The position numbers and the translations under genes were made by a program. The notes under the pieces are model-generated. The model saw only the letters and a program-made list of their open reading frames with translations, was not told the DNA's origin and did no database searches. A stretch of DNA of 64,000 nucleotides from positions 39,043 through 103,042 of the forward strand of contig NZ_FMZA01000013.1 in NCBI RefSeq assembly GCF_900102685.1, read 5' to 3'. Every line of letters begins with the position of its first letter. Position 1 is the stretch's first letter. The DNA comes from Melghirimyces thermohalophilus. Its GTDB lineage: Bacteria > Bacillota > Bacilli > Thermoactinomycetales > DSM-45169. Of the stretch, positions 1 through 8,223 are shown in pieces.

Positions 1-241
1 TGCGAAAAAGTCGCCTTTTTACCGTTTGGTCGTGGCTGACTCCCGTGCGCCTCGCGACGGCCGGTTTATCGAGGAAATCGGGTATTACAACCCGTTGACC
101 CAACCGGTTCAAGTGAAGATCGACGAAGAAAAAGCCATCAAATGGCTGAACACGGGTGCCCAACCTTCCGACACGGTAAAGAATCTGTTCCGTAAAGAAG
201 GCATCATGAAAAAGATCCACGAAGCCAAGAACCAGAAGTGA
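1..241 (+). CDS. rpsP: 30S ribosomal protein S16 (5' partial)
   Basis: Small-subunit ribosomal protein S16, a 16S rRNA-binding assembly protein. The window opens inside the gene: the frame beginning at base 2 reads [20 protein letters not shown], which is the conserved N-terminal part of S16, so only the first ten or so residues are missing. The stop is TGA at 239-241. It heads the classic Bacillota cluster followed by khpA, rimM, trmD and rplS, all on the same strand, and is presumably cotranscribed with them. Confidence 0.97.
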   Translation, partial: AKKSPFYRLVVADSRAPRDGRFIEEIGYYNPLTQPVQVKIDEEKAIKWLNTGAQPSDTVKNLFRKEGIMKKIHEAKNQK

Positions 242-281
242 ATTCCCTGCCTGATGCGCTCGGGCCTGAGGGGGAATTGGA

Positions 282-509
282 TTGAAGGAACTGGTTGAAG
301 TGATCGCAAAAGCCCTGGTCGATCACCCTGAAGCCGTTCGTGTGCAAGAACGGGAAGAGGAAGGGAACCTCGTTTTGCAGCTTTCCGTCGACCCGGAGGA
401 TACGGGGAAGGTGATCGGAAAAAAGGGGCGGATCGCCAAGGCACTCCGCACAGTGGTGGGAACCGCTGCGGTAAAAGAGAAAAAACGGGTCACAGTGGAG
501 ATCCTTTGA
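282..509 (+). CDS. khpA: KH-domain RNA-binding protein KhpA (YlqC)
   Basis: Small RNA-binding protein of 75 residues, the usual size for the family, carrying a single KH domain. The GxxG RNA-binding loop is visible as GKKG near residue 47. KhpA works with KhpB in Gram-positive bacteria and affects cell division and RNA metabolism. The start is TTG at 282, preceded by a GAGGGGG ribosome site; no in-frame ATG would retain the conserved N-terminus. It sits between rpsP and rimM, its normal place. Confidence 0.93.
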   Translation: MKELVEVIAKALVDHPEAVRVQEREEEGNLVLQLSVDPEDTGKVIGKKGRIAKALRTVVGTAAVKEKKRVTVEIL

Positions 510-539
510 TCGGGCAACCCGTGGAAAGGAGAGCGATCC

Positions 540-1064
540 ATGCGTGAACCGGAATGGTTGACGGTCGGCCATATCGCCGGAACCCATGGCATCCGCGGGG
601 AAGTCCGGGTGATCTCACGGACGGATTATCCGGAGAGGCGCTTCGCCTCCGGCAGCAAGCTGTTTCTGTGCCACCCGGATCGGAAACAGCGTGGCCTGTG
701 GCTCACAGTAACATCTTCCCGACCCCACAAATCCTTTTGGCTGCTCCGATTTGAGGAGTGGGACAACGTGAATCAGGCGGAGCCCTACAAAGGAGGCACC
801 CTGATGATCGGCCGGGAGGAAGCGGTAGGGGCGGAACCGGACGAATACTACCTGCACGAGATTGTCGGGTGCGGGGTTTTCACCACCGACGGGGAGAGAA
901 TCGGGACCGTTACCGATATCCTGCAACCTGGCGCCAACGATGTGTGGGTGGTCAAAAGGGATACCGGCGGTGAACTGCTTATCCCCTTTATCGCCCCCGT
1001 TGTGAAGGATGTGGATCCCGAGGAGGAACGGGTGACCATCCAGTGGATGGAAGGGTTGGAGTGA
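540..1064 (+). CDS. rimM: Ribosome maturation factor RimM
   Basis: 174-residue RimM, the 30S maturation factor that binds S19 and helps process the 3' domain of 16S rRNA. The N-terminal RimM barrel begins with LTVGHIAGTHGIRGEVRV near residue 6. The C-terminal PRC-barrel contains EYYLHEIVGC and the terminal LLIPFIAPVVKDVD stretch. ATG at 540 follows GGAAAGGAGAG. The gene lies 16 bases before trmD, consistent with cotranscription. Confidence 0.95.
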   Translation: MREPEWLTVGHIAGTHGIRGEVRVISRTDYPERRFASGSKLFLCHPDRKQRGLWLTVTSSRPHKSFWLLRFEEWDNVNQAEPYKGGTLMIGREEAVGAEPDEYYLHEIVGCGVFTTDGERIGTVTDILQPGANDVWVVKRDTGGELLIPFIAPVVKDVDPEEERVTIQWMEGLE

Positions 1065-1080
1065 TTGAGGTGACAAACCC

Positions 1081-1824
1081 GTGCATTTCGATGTGTTGAC
1101 GTTATTCCCGGAGATGTTTGAGGGATTTTTCTCCTCCAGCATCTTAAAACGGGCGTTGGATCGGGAGCTGGTAACCGCTTCTGTGATCAACTTCCGGGAC
1201 TACAGCACCAACAAACACCGCACCGTCGATGATACACCTTACGGCGGCGGCGGGGGAATGGTGTTGAAGCCGGAACCGCTCTTTTATGCGGTGGAGGCGA
1301 TCACCAACGAGGCAGCTGCCCGTCCTCCGGTGGTGATGATGAGCCCCCAGGGAACTCCCTATACGCAGAAAAAAGCGGAGGAGCTGGCCGGTTACGACCG
1401 CCTGATTCTGCTTTGCGGCCATTATGAGGGATTTGACGAACGGATCCGTGAGCATCTAGTGGACGACGAAATCTCCATCGGCGATTACGTGCTGACTGGA
1501 GGCGAACTGCCCGCCATGGTGCTGATGGACAGTGTGATCCGATTGATTCCTGGGGTCTTGGGCAACGAATCCTCGGCGGAGGCCGACTCATTTTCAACGG
1601 GTCTTTTGGAATATCCCCAATATACCCGGCCTGCCGAGTTCCGCGACTGGGCCGTTCCTGACGTATTGCTGTCGGGAAACCATAAGGAAATCGATCAGTG
1701 GCGGCGGCGTCAATCGCTTCTTCGTACCTTGGAGCGTCGGCCGGATCTGCTGGAGAAGCAAGATTTGTCCGAGGAAGAACGGGCCTGGCTTTCCCAACAG
1801 CAGAAGCAGCGTCGGGAAAGTTAG
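1081..1824 (+). CDS. trmD: tRNA (guanine-N1-)-methyltransferase TrmD
   Basis: Methylates G37 of tRNAs, using S-adenosylmethionine, to prevent +1 frameshifting. The 247-residue length is typical. The trefoil-knot SAM site is visible as [13 protein letters not shown] and the following [15 protein letters not shown]. The start is GTG at 1081 with GTGCATTTCGATGTG encoding the conserved [14 protein letters not shown]-terminus. It follows rimM directly and precedes rplS, which has its own promoter at 1841-1869. Confidence 0.97.
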   Translation: MHFDVLTLFPEMFEGFFSSSILKRALDRELVTASVINFRDYSTNKHRTVDDTPYGGGGGMVLKPEPLFYAVEAITNEAAARPPVVMMSPQGTPYTQKKAEELAGYDRLILLCGHYEGFDERIREHLVDDEISIGDYVLTGGELPAMVLMDSVIRLIPGVLGNESSAEADSFSTGLLEYPQYTRPAEFRDWAVPDVLLSGNHKEIDQWRRRQSLLRTLERRPDLLEKQDLSEEERAWLSQQQKQRRES

Positions 1825-1840
1825 TCCTTCGGGGGCTCAA

Positions 1841-1869
1841 TTGTTTTCACAGTTTCCATGTGATAAAAT
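1841..1869 (+). promoter_or_regulatory. Predicted promoter of rplS
   Basis: TTGTTT at 1841-1846, a 17-base spacer and TAAAAT at 1864-1869, with an extended -10 TG at 1861-1862. It lies just after trmD and leaves a leader of about 65 bases before rplS. An L19 leader RNA occupies this position in many Bacillota; I cannot confirm its fold by eye. Confidence 0.55.
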
Positions 1870-1940
1870 GGATCTTGTGCTCGACGAGTGTTCGGTCCGC
1901 TAGATGAATAGAGACTTGATGGAGGGAAGGAGGGAAACCC

Positions 1941-2285
1941 ATGAACGAACTTGTACGCCAAATCGGTGAAGAACAACTGCGCAAAGATACGCCTCAGTTT
2001 CGCGCCGGTGACACGGTCCGTGTTCACGTGAAGGTTGTCGAAGGGCAGCGTGAACGGATTCAGGTCTTTGAAGGAGTTGTGATCCAGCGTCGCGGCGAAG
2101 GAATTTCCGAGACATTTACGGTCCGGAAAGTCTCTTACGGTATCGGCGTGGAGCGGACGTTCCCGCTTCATTCCCCTCGTGTTGATAAAATTGAAGTGAT
2201 CCGCCGCGGGAAAGTGCGCCGTGCTAAGCTGTACTATCTGCGGAAATTGCAAGGTAAAGCTGCTCGGATCAAGGAAATTCATTAA
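1941..2285 (+). CDS. rplS: 50S ribosomal protein L19
   Basis: L19, a 114-residue protein at the 30S-50S interface. Recognisable motifs are [29 protein letters not shown] and the C-terminal [21 protein letters not shown] at 1941 follows GGAAGGAGGGAAACCC. A predicted promoter lies upstream and a hairpin terminator downstream, so it can be expressed as a unit of its own in addition to readthrough from the rpsP operon. Confidence 0.97.
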   Translation: MNELVRQIGEEQLRKDTPQFRAGDTVRVHVKVVEGQRERIQVFEGVVIQRRGEGISETFTVRKVSYGIGVERTFPLHSPRVDKIEVIRRGKVRRAKLYYLRKLQGKAARIKEIH

Positions 2286-2293
2286 TTGGGATG

Positions 2294-2320
2294 AAGGGCT
2301 TGGGGGTCTCAAGCCCTTTT
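2294..2320 (+). terminator. Rho-independent terminator after rplS
   Basis: Perfect 9-base stem AAGGGCTTG (2294-2302) and CAAGCCCTT (2310-2318) with a 7-base loop, followed by TT. The U-tract is short. Its position just after the rplS stop argues against an upstream start for the following lepB. Confidence 0.8.
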
Positions 2321-2383
2321 ATCGCTTACTATCTGAAATCTCCGTATTCTTGTTGGTTGATCGCGAGAGTCAGGAGGAGCTTC

Positions 2384-2944
2384 ATGAGCGAGTTCACCCC
2401 CCGTTCCGCCAAACATGGGAGACGAAGGAGGCGGGGAAACGATGAAGCATGGGAGTGGGTGCAAGCCCTAGCCGTTGCTGTGGTTCTGGCATTGATCATC
2501 CGCTATTTTATCTTTTCCCCCTTCAGCGTTTCCGGTCCCTCCATGATGTCCACCCTGCATAACAATGATTTGGTGATCGTAAACAAGGTGCTTTACATGT
2601 TTCGTGATCCAAAACCTGGAGAAGTGATCGTTTTTCACGCCACGGAGGAAAAAGATTACATTAAGCGGGTCATTGCGCTGCCGGGCCAAACGGTCTCCGC
2701 GTATAACAACGTGGTGCGGGTCAATGGTGAAAGCATTGAGGAGCCATACATAGATGAAGGAAACCGGACGGCTGATTTCGGACCTGTGAAAGTCCCGGAA
2801 GGGCATGTGTTTGTCATGGGTGATAACCGAATGAACAGCAGCGATAGCCGCAATCCGGAGGTGGGTCCCGTCCCCATCGATCATGTTGTGGGAAGGGCGG
2901 ACGTGATTTTCTGGCCGTTGAAAGATTTTCAGGTTTTGTGGTGA
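2384..2944 (+). CDS. lepB: Signal peptidase I
   Basis: Type I (S26) signal peptidase that removes signal peptides from exported proteins at the outer face of the membrane. It has 186 residues, with a basic N-terminus (RRRRR near residues 13-17), one membrane segment at about 25-46, the catalytic serine in SGPSMM (S53), the catalytic lysine in YIKRVIALPG (K94) and the conserved GDNRMNSSDSR box. I chose ATG 2384 because AGGAGG lies just upstream; the in-frame ATG at 2291 falls before the rplS terminator stem. lepB between rplS and rbgA is a common Bacillota arrangement. Confidence 0.94.
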   Translation: MSEFTPRSAKHGRRRRRGNDEAWEWVQALAVAVVLALIIRYFIFSPFSVSGPSMMSTLHNNDLVIVNKVLYMFRDPKPGEVIVFHATEEKDYIKRVIALPGQTVSAYNNVVRVNGESIEEPYIDEGNRTADFGPVKVPEGHVFVMGDNRMNSSDSRNPEVGPVPIDHVVGRADVIFWPLKDFQVLW

Positions 2945-2958
2945 GCAGGTGATCCAAT

Positions 2959-3849
2959 ATGACGATTCAGTGGTTTCCCGGACATATGGCCAAAGCCCGT
3001 CGCCAAGTGGAGGAAAAATTAAAGCAAGTGGATTTGGTCCTGGAGCTCGTGGATGCACGATTACCCCTGTCCAGCCGCAATCCGATGATCGATCAGCTGG
3101 TTCAGGGAAAATCGCGGATCATTCTGTTGACCAAAAACGATTTAGCCGATCCAAAGGCAACCCGGCAATGGTCGGAAACCTTCCGTGAAGGCAAAACACA
3201 GGCGCTTTCCATGGATCTGCTATCAGGCTCCGGAGTGAAGGCCCTCTTTTCCATCAGCCAGGACCTGATGAAGGAGAAAATCGAAGCCCAGGCCAAAAAA
3301 GGAATTCGACGCCATCGCATTCGGGCGATGGTGTTGGGGGTGCCCAACGTAGGCAAATCGGCCTTGATCAATCGACTGGCCAAGAAGAACATCGCCAAAA
3401 CCGGCGACCGACCAGGCGTGACCAAAGCTCAACAATGGATTAAGCTGGAAAATGGGATGGAGCTTCTGGATACCCCAGGTATTTTGTGGCCCAAATTTGA
3501 AGATCGGGACGTGGGTTTGCGTTTGGCTGCCAGCGGAGCTATCAAGGAAGAGATCTTGTCTATAGACGAGATCGGCCTATATCTTATCAGTTACTTATCC
3601 CGAAAATATCCTGACTCCCTGCGGAAACGGTACAATCTGGAGGAGGTCGAAGGCCAAGAAGGATTGGCGCTTTTGGAACAGGTGGGCAAACGGCGGGGTT
3701 GCATGCGAAAAGGCGGGGAAGTCGATTTGGAAAAGGCGGCGGAAATCGTCCTACGAGATTTTCGTTCCGGCCGGTTGGGGAGGATCTCCCTGGAATTTCC
3801 AGTGGATTGGGAGGAGGAGATGGATGAAAGTAAAAGGGACCATCCGTGA
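2959..3849 (+). CDS. rbgA: Ribosome biogenesis GTPase RbgA (YlqF)
   Basis: Circularly permuted GTPase needed for late 50S assembly. The permuted motif order is visible: G4 LLTKNDLAD first, then G1 GVPNVGKSALIN near residues 127-138, then G3 DTPGILWPKF. The N-terminal IQWFPGHMAKARR motif is diagnostic of YlqF. It has 296 residues, close to B. subtilis YlqF. Its last 26 bases overlap the start of rnhB, indicating translational coupling. Confidence 0.96.
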   Translation: MTIQWFPGHMAKARRQVEEKLKQVDLVLELVDARLPLSSRNPMIDQLVQGKSRIILLTKNDLADPKATRQWSETFREGKTQALSMDLLSGSGVKALFSISQDLMKEKIEAQAKKGIRRHRIRAMVLGVPNVGKSALINRLAKKNIAKTGDRPGVTKAQQWIKLENGMELLDTPGILWPKFEDRDVGLRLAASGAIKEEILSIDEIGLYLISYLSRKYPDSLRKRYNLEEVEGQEGLALLEQVGKRRGCMRKGGEVDLEKAAEIVLRDFRSGRLGRISLEFPVDWEEEMDESKRDHP

Positions 3850-4615
3850 GATTGCGGATCGCTTGTCGAGAGAAAAAAACATCTCTGAGTCCGATCTGAA
3901 TGCACTTCTATCGGATCCCCGGGCCGGCGTACAGAAGCTGGCTCGTTCTTATTTGAAAAAGCGGGAAGCCGAGCGGCGTGAACAGAAACGGATCGAAGAG
4001 ATGTGGCAGTTTGAGCGTACATATCGTGAGCGTGGATACCGTTTGATCGCCGGTGTGGATGAAGCAGGCCGTGGGCCCTTGGCCGGTCCGGTCGTAGCGG
4101 CTGCGGTGATCCTTCCGGATGGTTTTGATGCTCGAGGTCTCAATGATTCCAAAAAATTGACTCGGGATGAGCGGCTTTCCCTCCGAAGCCGGATCGAAGC
4201 CGAGGCGACCGCCATCGGGGTTGGGGTTGTGGATCATGGCTACATCGATCAACATAATATTCTCCAAGCGACCTATGAGGCAGTGCGCCGAGCAGTGGCC
4301 CAATTGGATCCGAAACCGGATTGTCTCTTGTTGGATGCGCTGCGTGTCCCTGGTATCACACTGGAGCAACAGGATATCGTGAAGGGTGACGCCCTCAGCC
4401 ATTCCATCGCAGCCGCTTCTATCATCGCCAAAACGGTTCGCGATGACTGGATGATGGAAGCAGGCAAGCGATATCCCCAATATGGGTTTGAGTCCCATGT
4501 CGGTTACAGCACCCCTGACCATCTGGCTGCTTTGGACCGGTGGGGTGTCTCCCCCATCCATCGAAAGAGCTTTGCACCGGTAAAAGAACGAGCGAAAAAG
4601 GAGTGGTCCCGATAA
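3824..4615 (+). CDS. rnhB: Ribonuclease HII
   Basis: Cleaves the RNA strand of RNA-DNA hybrids and removes misincorporated ribonucleotides. 263 residues. The catalytic DEAGRGPLAGPV motif starts at D79, a further acidic residue lies in LLLDALRVP, and the HSIAAASIIAKTVRD segment follows. An N-terminal extension of about 70 residues rich in lysine and glutamate is the Bacillus-type extension. ATG 3824 lies within the end of rbgA and follows GGAGGAG. A terminator overlaps its stop codon. Confidence 0.96.
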   Translation: MKVKGTIREIADRLSREKNISESDLNALLSDPRAGVQKLARSYLKKREAERREQKRIEEMWQFERTYRERGYRLIAGVDEAGRGPLAGPVVAAAVILPDGFDARGLNDSKKLTRDERLSLRSRIEAEATAIGVGVVDHGYIDQHNILQATYEAVRRAVAQLDPKPDCLLLDALRVPGITLEQQDIVKGDALSHSIAAASIIAKTVRDDWMMEAGKRYPQYGFESHVGYSTPDHLAALDRWGVSPIHRKSFAPVKERAKKEWSR

Positions 4616-4638
4616 GATGGCGGGAATCACTCCTTTTT
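4594..4638 (+). terminator. Terminator overlapping rnhB stop
   Basis: Stem GGAGTGGTCCCG (4600-4611) with CGGGAATCACTCC (4621-4633), allowing a mismatch or bulge, preceded by A5 and followed by T5. It closes the ribosomal/RNase cluster and overlaps the last codons of rnhB. Confidence 0.85.
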
Positions 4639-4700
4639 ATGTGGTGAAAAACGGAATTTTGGTGTAAAATGGCGAAAAATCCACAAAAGGTGGTGATCGG

Positions 4701-5066
4701 TTGGATAGGGATCGCAGACGGGAGACCGGCAGGATCGGTGAAAAGGTGGCGGCTGATTATTTGCGGAACAAGGGATACAGGATTCTGGACACCAATTGGC
4801 GTAACCGGTTGGGGGAATTGGATCTCGTGACGGAAAAGGAAGGCCAACTGGTGATTGTGGAAGTGCGCACCACCCGCGGCAGCCGCTACGGTTTTGGCTT
4901 CCAATCCATCGATAGAAAGAAACAACAACAGGTGCGAAAGTTGGCCCTCTCTTATCTACAACAGAACCATCATGGGTCGATCCCTTTTCGCATCGATGTC
5001 ATCTCTGTTCTGTTAAACGATTCCAGCAAACCGGCGCGGATTGATCACCTGGAAGGGGTGATCTGA
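4701..5066 (+). CDS. yraN: YraN/UPF0102 family nuclease-like protein
   Basis: 121-residue member of the UPF0102 family, a restriction-endonuclease-like fold with no firmly established function. Family motifs seen are GRIGEKVAADYL at the N-terminus, then GELDLVTE, VIVEVRTT and the later RIDVISV. The start appears to be TTG at 4701 after GGTGGTGATCGG. It follows rnhB, as in many Bacillota, and runs convergently into the next gene with only 9 bases between the stops. Confidence 0.9.
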   Translation: MDRDRRRETGRIGEKVAADYLRNKGYRILDTNWRNRLGELDLVTEKEGQLVIVEVRTTRGSRYGFGFQSIDRKKQQQVRKLALSYLQQNHHGSIPFRIDVISVLLNDSSKPARIDHLEGVI

Positions 5067-5075
5067 TACCTTGCA

Positions 5076-5651
5076 TTAGACCGCTTCCAGGTGGCGATTC
5101 AGCAGTTCCTGGTAAAGTTCCTCTCCCCCGATATGAACACGCAACGACACTTGATCACGGCCGTGTTCCTGCCACTGGTACAGCTGTTGAAAGATGAGGT
5201 AGATACATTTTTTCACTTCAATGTGGGGATACAGTTTCAAATCGACAAAGAAGCTGTACAGGTTGGAATCATCTACTGTGTGGTGAACCACCTTCATCGC
5301 AGCAAAGGTTTCTTCCAGCCCGTTTAATATGTGGACCATCCACTCCGGGCGGCCAGCCTTTCCAGCATCATCGAGGTAGTGAATGGTAAAGCCCATCATG
5401 GGATAACGGTGAATATCCGCTTCGGTGTACTGGGCCTCCTCATCCCCTTTGGCGTCGTAAAGAAAAAACTCCAGATGATACCGCTTGGCTTCTCCTCGCT
5501 CTACTGATTTTTTTCGGGCCATCTGATGTTTCAGTCTCAATTCATCGTTTTCCTTCTTCAAGCGTCGCAACTCTCTATGTAAAGTTTCCTTATCCTCATC
5601 CCCATCGGGGTTTGGGGTGAAGTCGAAGAAGCTTTTAAGTTTCGAAAACAT
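5076..5651 (-). CDS. Hypothetical protein, N-terminal coiled coil
   Basis: 191 residues, not recognised. Residues about 20-52 are rich in K, E, R and L with heptad spacing and probably form a coiled coil. The remainder is a soluble alpha/beta-looking domain with many aromatics (YHLEFFLYDAKGDEE, HRYPMMGFTIHYLDDAG, HIEVKKCIYLIFQQLYQW). There is no signal peptide or membrane segment. It has its own promoter, stands between convergent yraN and the brnQ terminator, and is not obviously part of an operon. Start ATG at 5651 is preceded by GGGGAGAG. Confidence 0.75.
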   Translation of the reverse strand: MFSKLKSFFDFTPNPDGDEDKETLHRELRRLKKENDELRLKHQMARKKSVERGEAKRYHLEFFLYDAKGDEEAQYTEADIHRYPMMGFTIHYLDDAGKAGRPEWMVHILNGLEETFAAMKVVHHTVDDSNLYSFFVDLKLYPHIEVKKCIYLIFQQLYQWQEHGRDQVSLRVHIGGEELYQELLNRHLEAV

Positions 5652-5693
5652 CTAAACTCTCCCCTCAGGAGCGAGATCACTCCTGTTCATTAT

Positions 5694-5721
5694 ATTATAT
5701 AAAGAATAGCAAGAAAACCAA
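5694..5721 (-). promoter_or_regulatory. Predicted promoter of the coiled-coil gene
   Basis: On the minus strand TTGGTT (5716-5721), a 16-base spacer and a perfect TATAAT (5694-5699), about 43 bases before the start codon. Confidence 0.6.
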
Positions 5722-5826
5722 GCGCGGAGGTTGTATTTTTTCCCCCGCCGGAAGGACAGCAAAGCCTGTATCATGATTCGGTTCCTATTGGATAGGGGAT
5801 CGAAACATGATGGATAAATGCGAATC

Positions 5827-5860
5827 AAAAAACACCCCAGCCCGCCGGGGAGGGGTGTTT
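5827..5860 (-). terminator. Terminator of brnQ
   Basis: Read on the minus strand, AAACACCCC (5852-5860) pairs with GGGGTGTTT (5828-5836) and the 3' arm runs into a T tract (5827-5832). It lies 6 bases after the brnQ stop codon. Confidence 0.85.
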
Positions 5861-5866
5861 GCGTGA

Positions 5867-7192
5867 TTATGCACGGGAAAGGGATCCGGATGGCTTGAGG
5901 CGATGCCAGGCATATCCGATCAGGGCACCTGACAGAGCGGGGAGCAGCCAACCGATGCCTTCCGAATAGAGGGGGAGCCATCCGTAAAGGGAGTCTACCC
6001 AATCAAGCTCGATGTTCATCGCTTTTAACCCGTCTGTGATGCTGACCAGAGCGGTGCCGATCAGGGCGAATACATACATCGCCCGAAAATGATCGAAGGA
6101 ACGGAACAGGCTGGCGAAAATTAGTACAATAGCCAGGGGATAAAGCATCGTCAGGACAGGTACCGAGACAGCGATGATCTGGGTCAGCCCCAGGTTGGCC
6201 ACCGTCATCGAGATGATACACAGGGCCACCGCTGTCTTTTTGTAGTCCAAAGCGGGTAAAAGCTCTGAAAAGTACATGGCGCATGAGGTGATCAATCCCA
6301 CGGAGGTGGTCAGACAGGCTAGAGTGACCGCTATGCCCAATAATAGGGATCCTGGTTCACCGAACAGGGCTGTTACCAAAGAGGTTAGAACTTGTCCGCC
6401 GTTTTCCGACCGGCCGAGGGAGGCACTGGTCGCCCCCAGATAGCCCAGGGTGAGGTATACTACCGTTAGACCCGCCGCTGCCACCAAACCGGCTTTTACG
6501 GTGAAGGAGATCACGGTCTTTCGGTCCTGAGCCCCTCGCTGTTTCACGGTCTGAACAGCGACAATACCAAAGACGAGGGCTGCCAACGCGTCCATGGTGA
6601 GGTATCCTTCCATAAACCCACTGAAAAAGGCTTCCTTCTGATAAACGCCAGTTGGTGCACCGATGGTCCCGACTGGATCCAACAAACTTTTCACCAACAT
6701 GGTGGCGATGATCACCAAGAGCAGCGGAGTCAAGATGTTCCCGATCCGGTCCACCAACTTCGAGGGATTGAGGGAGAGCCAAAAGGTGAGAGCAAAAAAG
6801 ATCAAAGAATATAAGAGCATCGGCCAACCGGAAGGATCGACTCCCGCAGGCAGAAAGGGGCGTGCTCCCATTTCAAAGGCGACACTAGCCGTTCGCGGCG
6901 TCGCGAACAAGGGACCGATCACAAAATAGATGGCGACGGTGAAGGCCAGTCCAAACCAGGGGTGAACCCGGCTGCTAATTTTCTGTAGGCTTCCCCCGGT
7001 GACAGCGATAGCGATCACCCCCAGGAGGGGAAGCCCGACGGCGGTGAGGATAAAGCCGGCCATTCCGGGCCATACATGGGAGCCGGCGGCCTGACCCAGG
7101 GCTGGTGGGAAGATCATGTTACCGGCTCCGAAAAAGAGAGCCAACATCATCAATCCAATGGATATAATATCTTTCGTGGATGGTTTACTCAT
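5867..7192 (-). CDS. brnQ: Branched-chain amino acid carrier BrnQ
   Basis: Sodium-coupled uptake carrier for leucine, isoleucine and valine (LIVCS family). It has 441 residues, about twelve hydrophobic segments and the diagnostic N-terminus ALFFGAGNMIFPPALGQ. ATG at 7192 is preceded by CAGGGAGTAG. It is transcribed divergently from the S51-type peptidase gene. The intergenic region carries a sequence resembling half of a CodY box, which would fit the known CodY control of branched-chain amino acid transport in Bacillota, but this is inference. Confidence 0.95.
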   Translation of the reverse strand: MSKPSTKDIISIGLMMLALFFGAGNMIFPPALGQAAGSHVWPGMAGFILTAVGLPLLGVIAIAVTGGSLQKISSRVHPWFGLAFTVAIYFVIGPLFATPRTASVAFEMGARPFLPAGVDPSGWPMLLYSLIFFALTFWLSLNPSKLVDRIGNILTPLLLVIIATMLVKSLLDPVGTIGAPTGVYQKEAFFSGFMEGYLTMDALAALVFGIVAVQTVKQRGAQDRKTVISFTVKAGLVAAAGLTVVYLTLGYLGATSASLGRSENGGQVLTSLVTALFGEPGSLLLGIAVTLACLTTSVGLITSCAMYFSELLPALDYKKTAVALCIISMTVANLGLTQIIAVSVPVLTMLYPLAIVLIFASLFRSFDHFRAMYVFALIGTALVSITDGLKAMNIELDWVDSLYGWLPLYSEGIGWLLPALSGALIGYAWHRLKPSGSLSRA

Positions 7193-7237
7193 ATTAACTA
7201 CTCCCTGTATTCTGAAATGGTTGATAAGTGCGGATGA

Positions 7238-7247
7238 AATTTTCTGA
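7238..7247. promoter_or_regulatory. CodY-like half site between brnQ and the peptidase gene
   Basis: AATTTTCTGA at 7238-7247 matches the first ten bases of the CodY consensus AATTTTCWGAAAATT; the remaining five do not match. It lies 46 bases upstream of brnQ in the divergent promoter region. Suggestive only. Confidence 0.3.
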
Positions 7248-7331
7248 TTTCCACTATATCAAACCCTTCTACATTTGAATAGCGGTTATGTAAGGAAAGA
7301 TAAACCAGTAGAAGCGAAAGGAGCATTGCAG

Positions 7332-8036
7332 ATGGGCCCGATCATCGCCATGGGGGGTGGAGGCTTCTCCATGGAGCCAGAGAATCCGCTTTTGGATCAA
7401 TATGTGCTGAAACAATCTGGGAAAAAGAAACCGAAGGTTTGTTTTGTTTCTACCGCCAGTGGGGATTCCGTCGATTATATCCGACGTTTTTACCGGGCGT
7501 TCAAAAAGTTGGACTGCGAACCTTCCCGGTTGACGCTGTTTCCACCTCCCACCTCCGATTTGGAGGATTATGTGATGGATAAGGATATAATATACGTCGG
7601 TGGGGGTAATACAAAAAACCTGGTAGCCCTGTGGAAGGCATGGGAGTTGGATCGAATCTTCCGCAAGGCCTGGGAAGAGGGGAAAGTGTTGGCCGGTATC
7701 AGTGCCGGCGCCATCTGTTGGTTTGAGGAGGCGGTCACCGATTCCGTTCCTGGCCGGATCAGCCGGGTGGAAGGCCTCGGGTTTTTGGAGGGGAGTGCCT
7801 GTCCCCACTTCGATGGGCAAGAAGAACGTCGCCCCGGCTTTCACCGTCTGTTACGGGAGGGAGCCATCGGAGACGGTGTGGCTGCCGACGATGGTGCCGC
7901 TCTTCACTTTTTAGGAAAAGAGTTAAAACAGGTAGTCACCTCCCGTCCCCGGGCCAAAGCGTACCGGTTGCAGCGAAGGGGCGACCGAGTGGTGGAGAGG
8001 GAGCTGGAGTCTGTCTATTTAGGTGAGAAGGGATGA
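7332..8036 (+). CDS. Peptidase E-like protein (S51 family)
   Basis: 234-residue class I glutamine-amidotransferase-fold protein of the S51 dipeptidase E/cyanophycinase group. The nucleophile elbow is clear as GISAGAICWF near residue 119, with the glycine-rich YVGGGNTKNL upstream and a histidine in CPHFDGQ downstream. Dipeptidase E cleaves N-terminal Asp dipeptides; the precise substrate here is unknown. Start chosen at ATG 7332 (MGPIIAMGGG) because GAAAGGAG stands 8 bases before it; an in-frame start at 7275 lacks a ribosome site. A strong terminator follows. Confidence 0.85.
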   Translation: MGPIIAMGGGGFSMEPENPLLDQYVLKQSGKKKPKVCFVSTASGDSVDYIRRFYRAFKKLDCEPSRLTLFPPPTSDLEDYVMDKDIIYVGGGNTKNLVALWKAWELDRIFRKAWEEGKVLAGISAGAICWFEEAVTDSVPGRISRVEGLGFLEGSACPHFDGQEERRPGFHRLLREGAIGDGVAADDGAALHFLGKELKQVVTSRPRAKAYRLQRRGDRVVERELESVYLGEKG

Positions 8037-8055
8037 ATCAACGGAATGGATCGAT

Positions 8056-8078
8056 GAGCGCCTGAGGGCGCTCTTTTT
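8056..8078 (+). terminator. Terminator after the S51-type peptidase
   Basis: Stem GAGCGCC (8056-8062) with GGCGCTC (8067-8073), TGAG loop, followed by T5. Confidence 0.88.
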
Positions 8079-8166
8079 GATGGATGAAGGTAAAAATGTT
8101 TTCCACAAGACATACTAAGCAAAAGGATGTCAACAAAGCTCGTGACAAAGATGGGTTTTCTTTAAA

Positions 8167-8195
8167 TTGAGAAGGCGGTGAAACCGTTTTATCCT
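8167..8195 (+). promoter_or_regulatory. Predicted promoter of the mtl operon with cre-like sequence
   Basis: TTGAGA (8167-8172), 17-base spacer, TATCCT (8190-8195), 28 bases before mtlA. TGAAACCGTTTTAT at 8179-8192 in the spacer matches 12 of 14 positions of the CcpA cre consensus TGWNANCGNTNWCA. MtlR-activated mtlA promoters in Bacillus are also under CcpA control, so the arrangement is plausible. Confidence 0.45.
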
Positions 8196-8223
8196 TGAGA
8201 TAGATGGTAAAGGAGGGGAAAGC

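Noticed and set aside
109..444. Long minus-strand frame over rpsP/khpA
   Set aside because: It is the antisense shadow of two conserved genes and has no ribosome site or family likeness.
1870..1940. Confirmed L19 leader RNA
   Set aside because: Position is right but I could not verify the conserved fold by eye, so it is only mentioned with the promoter.
2291..2383. N-terminal extension of lepB from ATG 2291
   Set aside because: It overlaps the rplS terminator stem and has no ribosome site; ATG 2384 with AGGAGG fits signal peptidase I.
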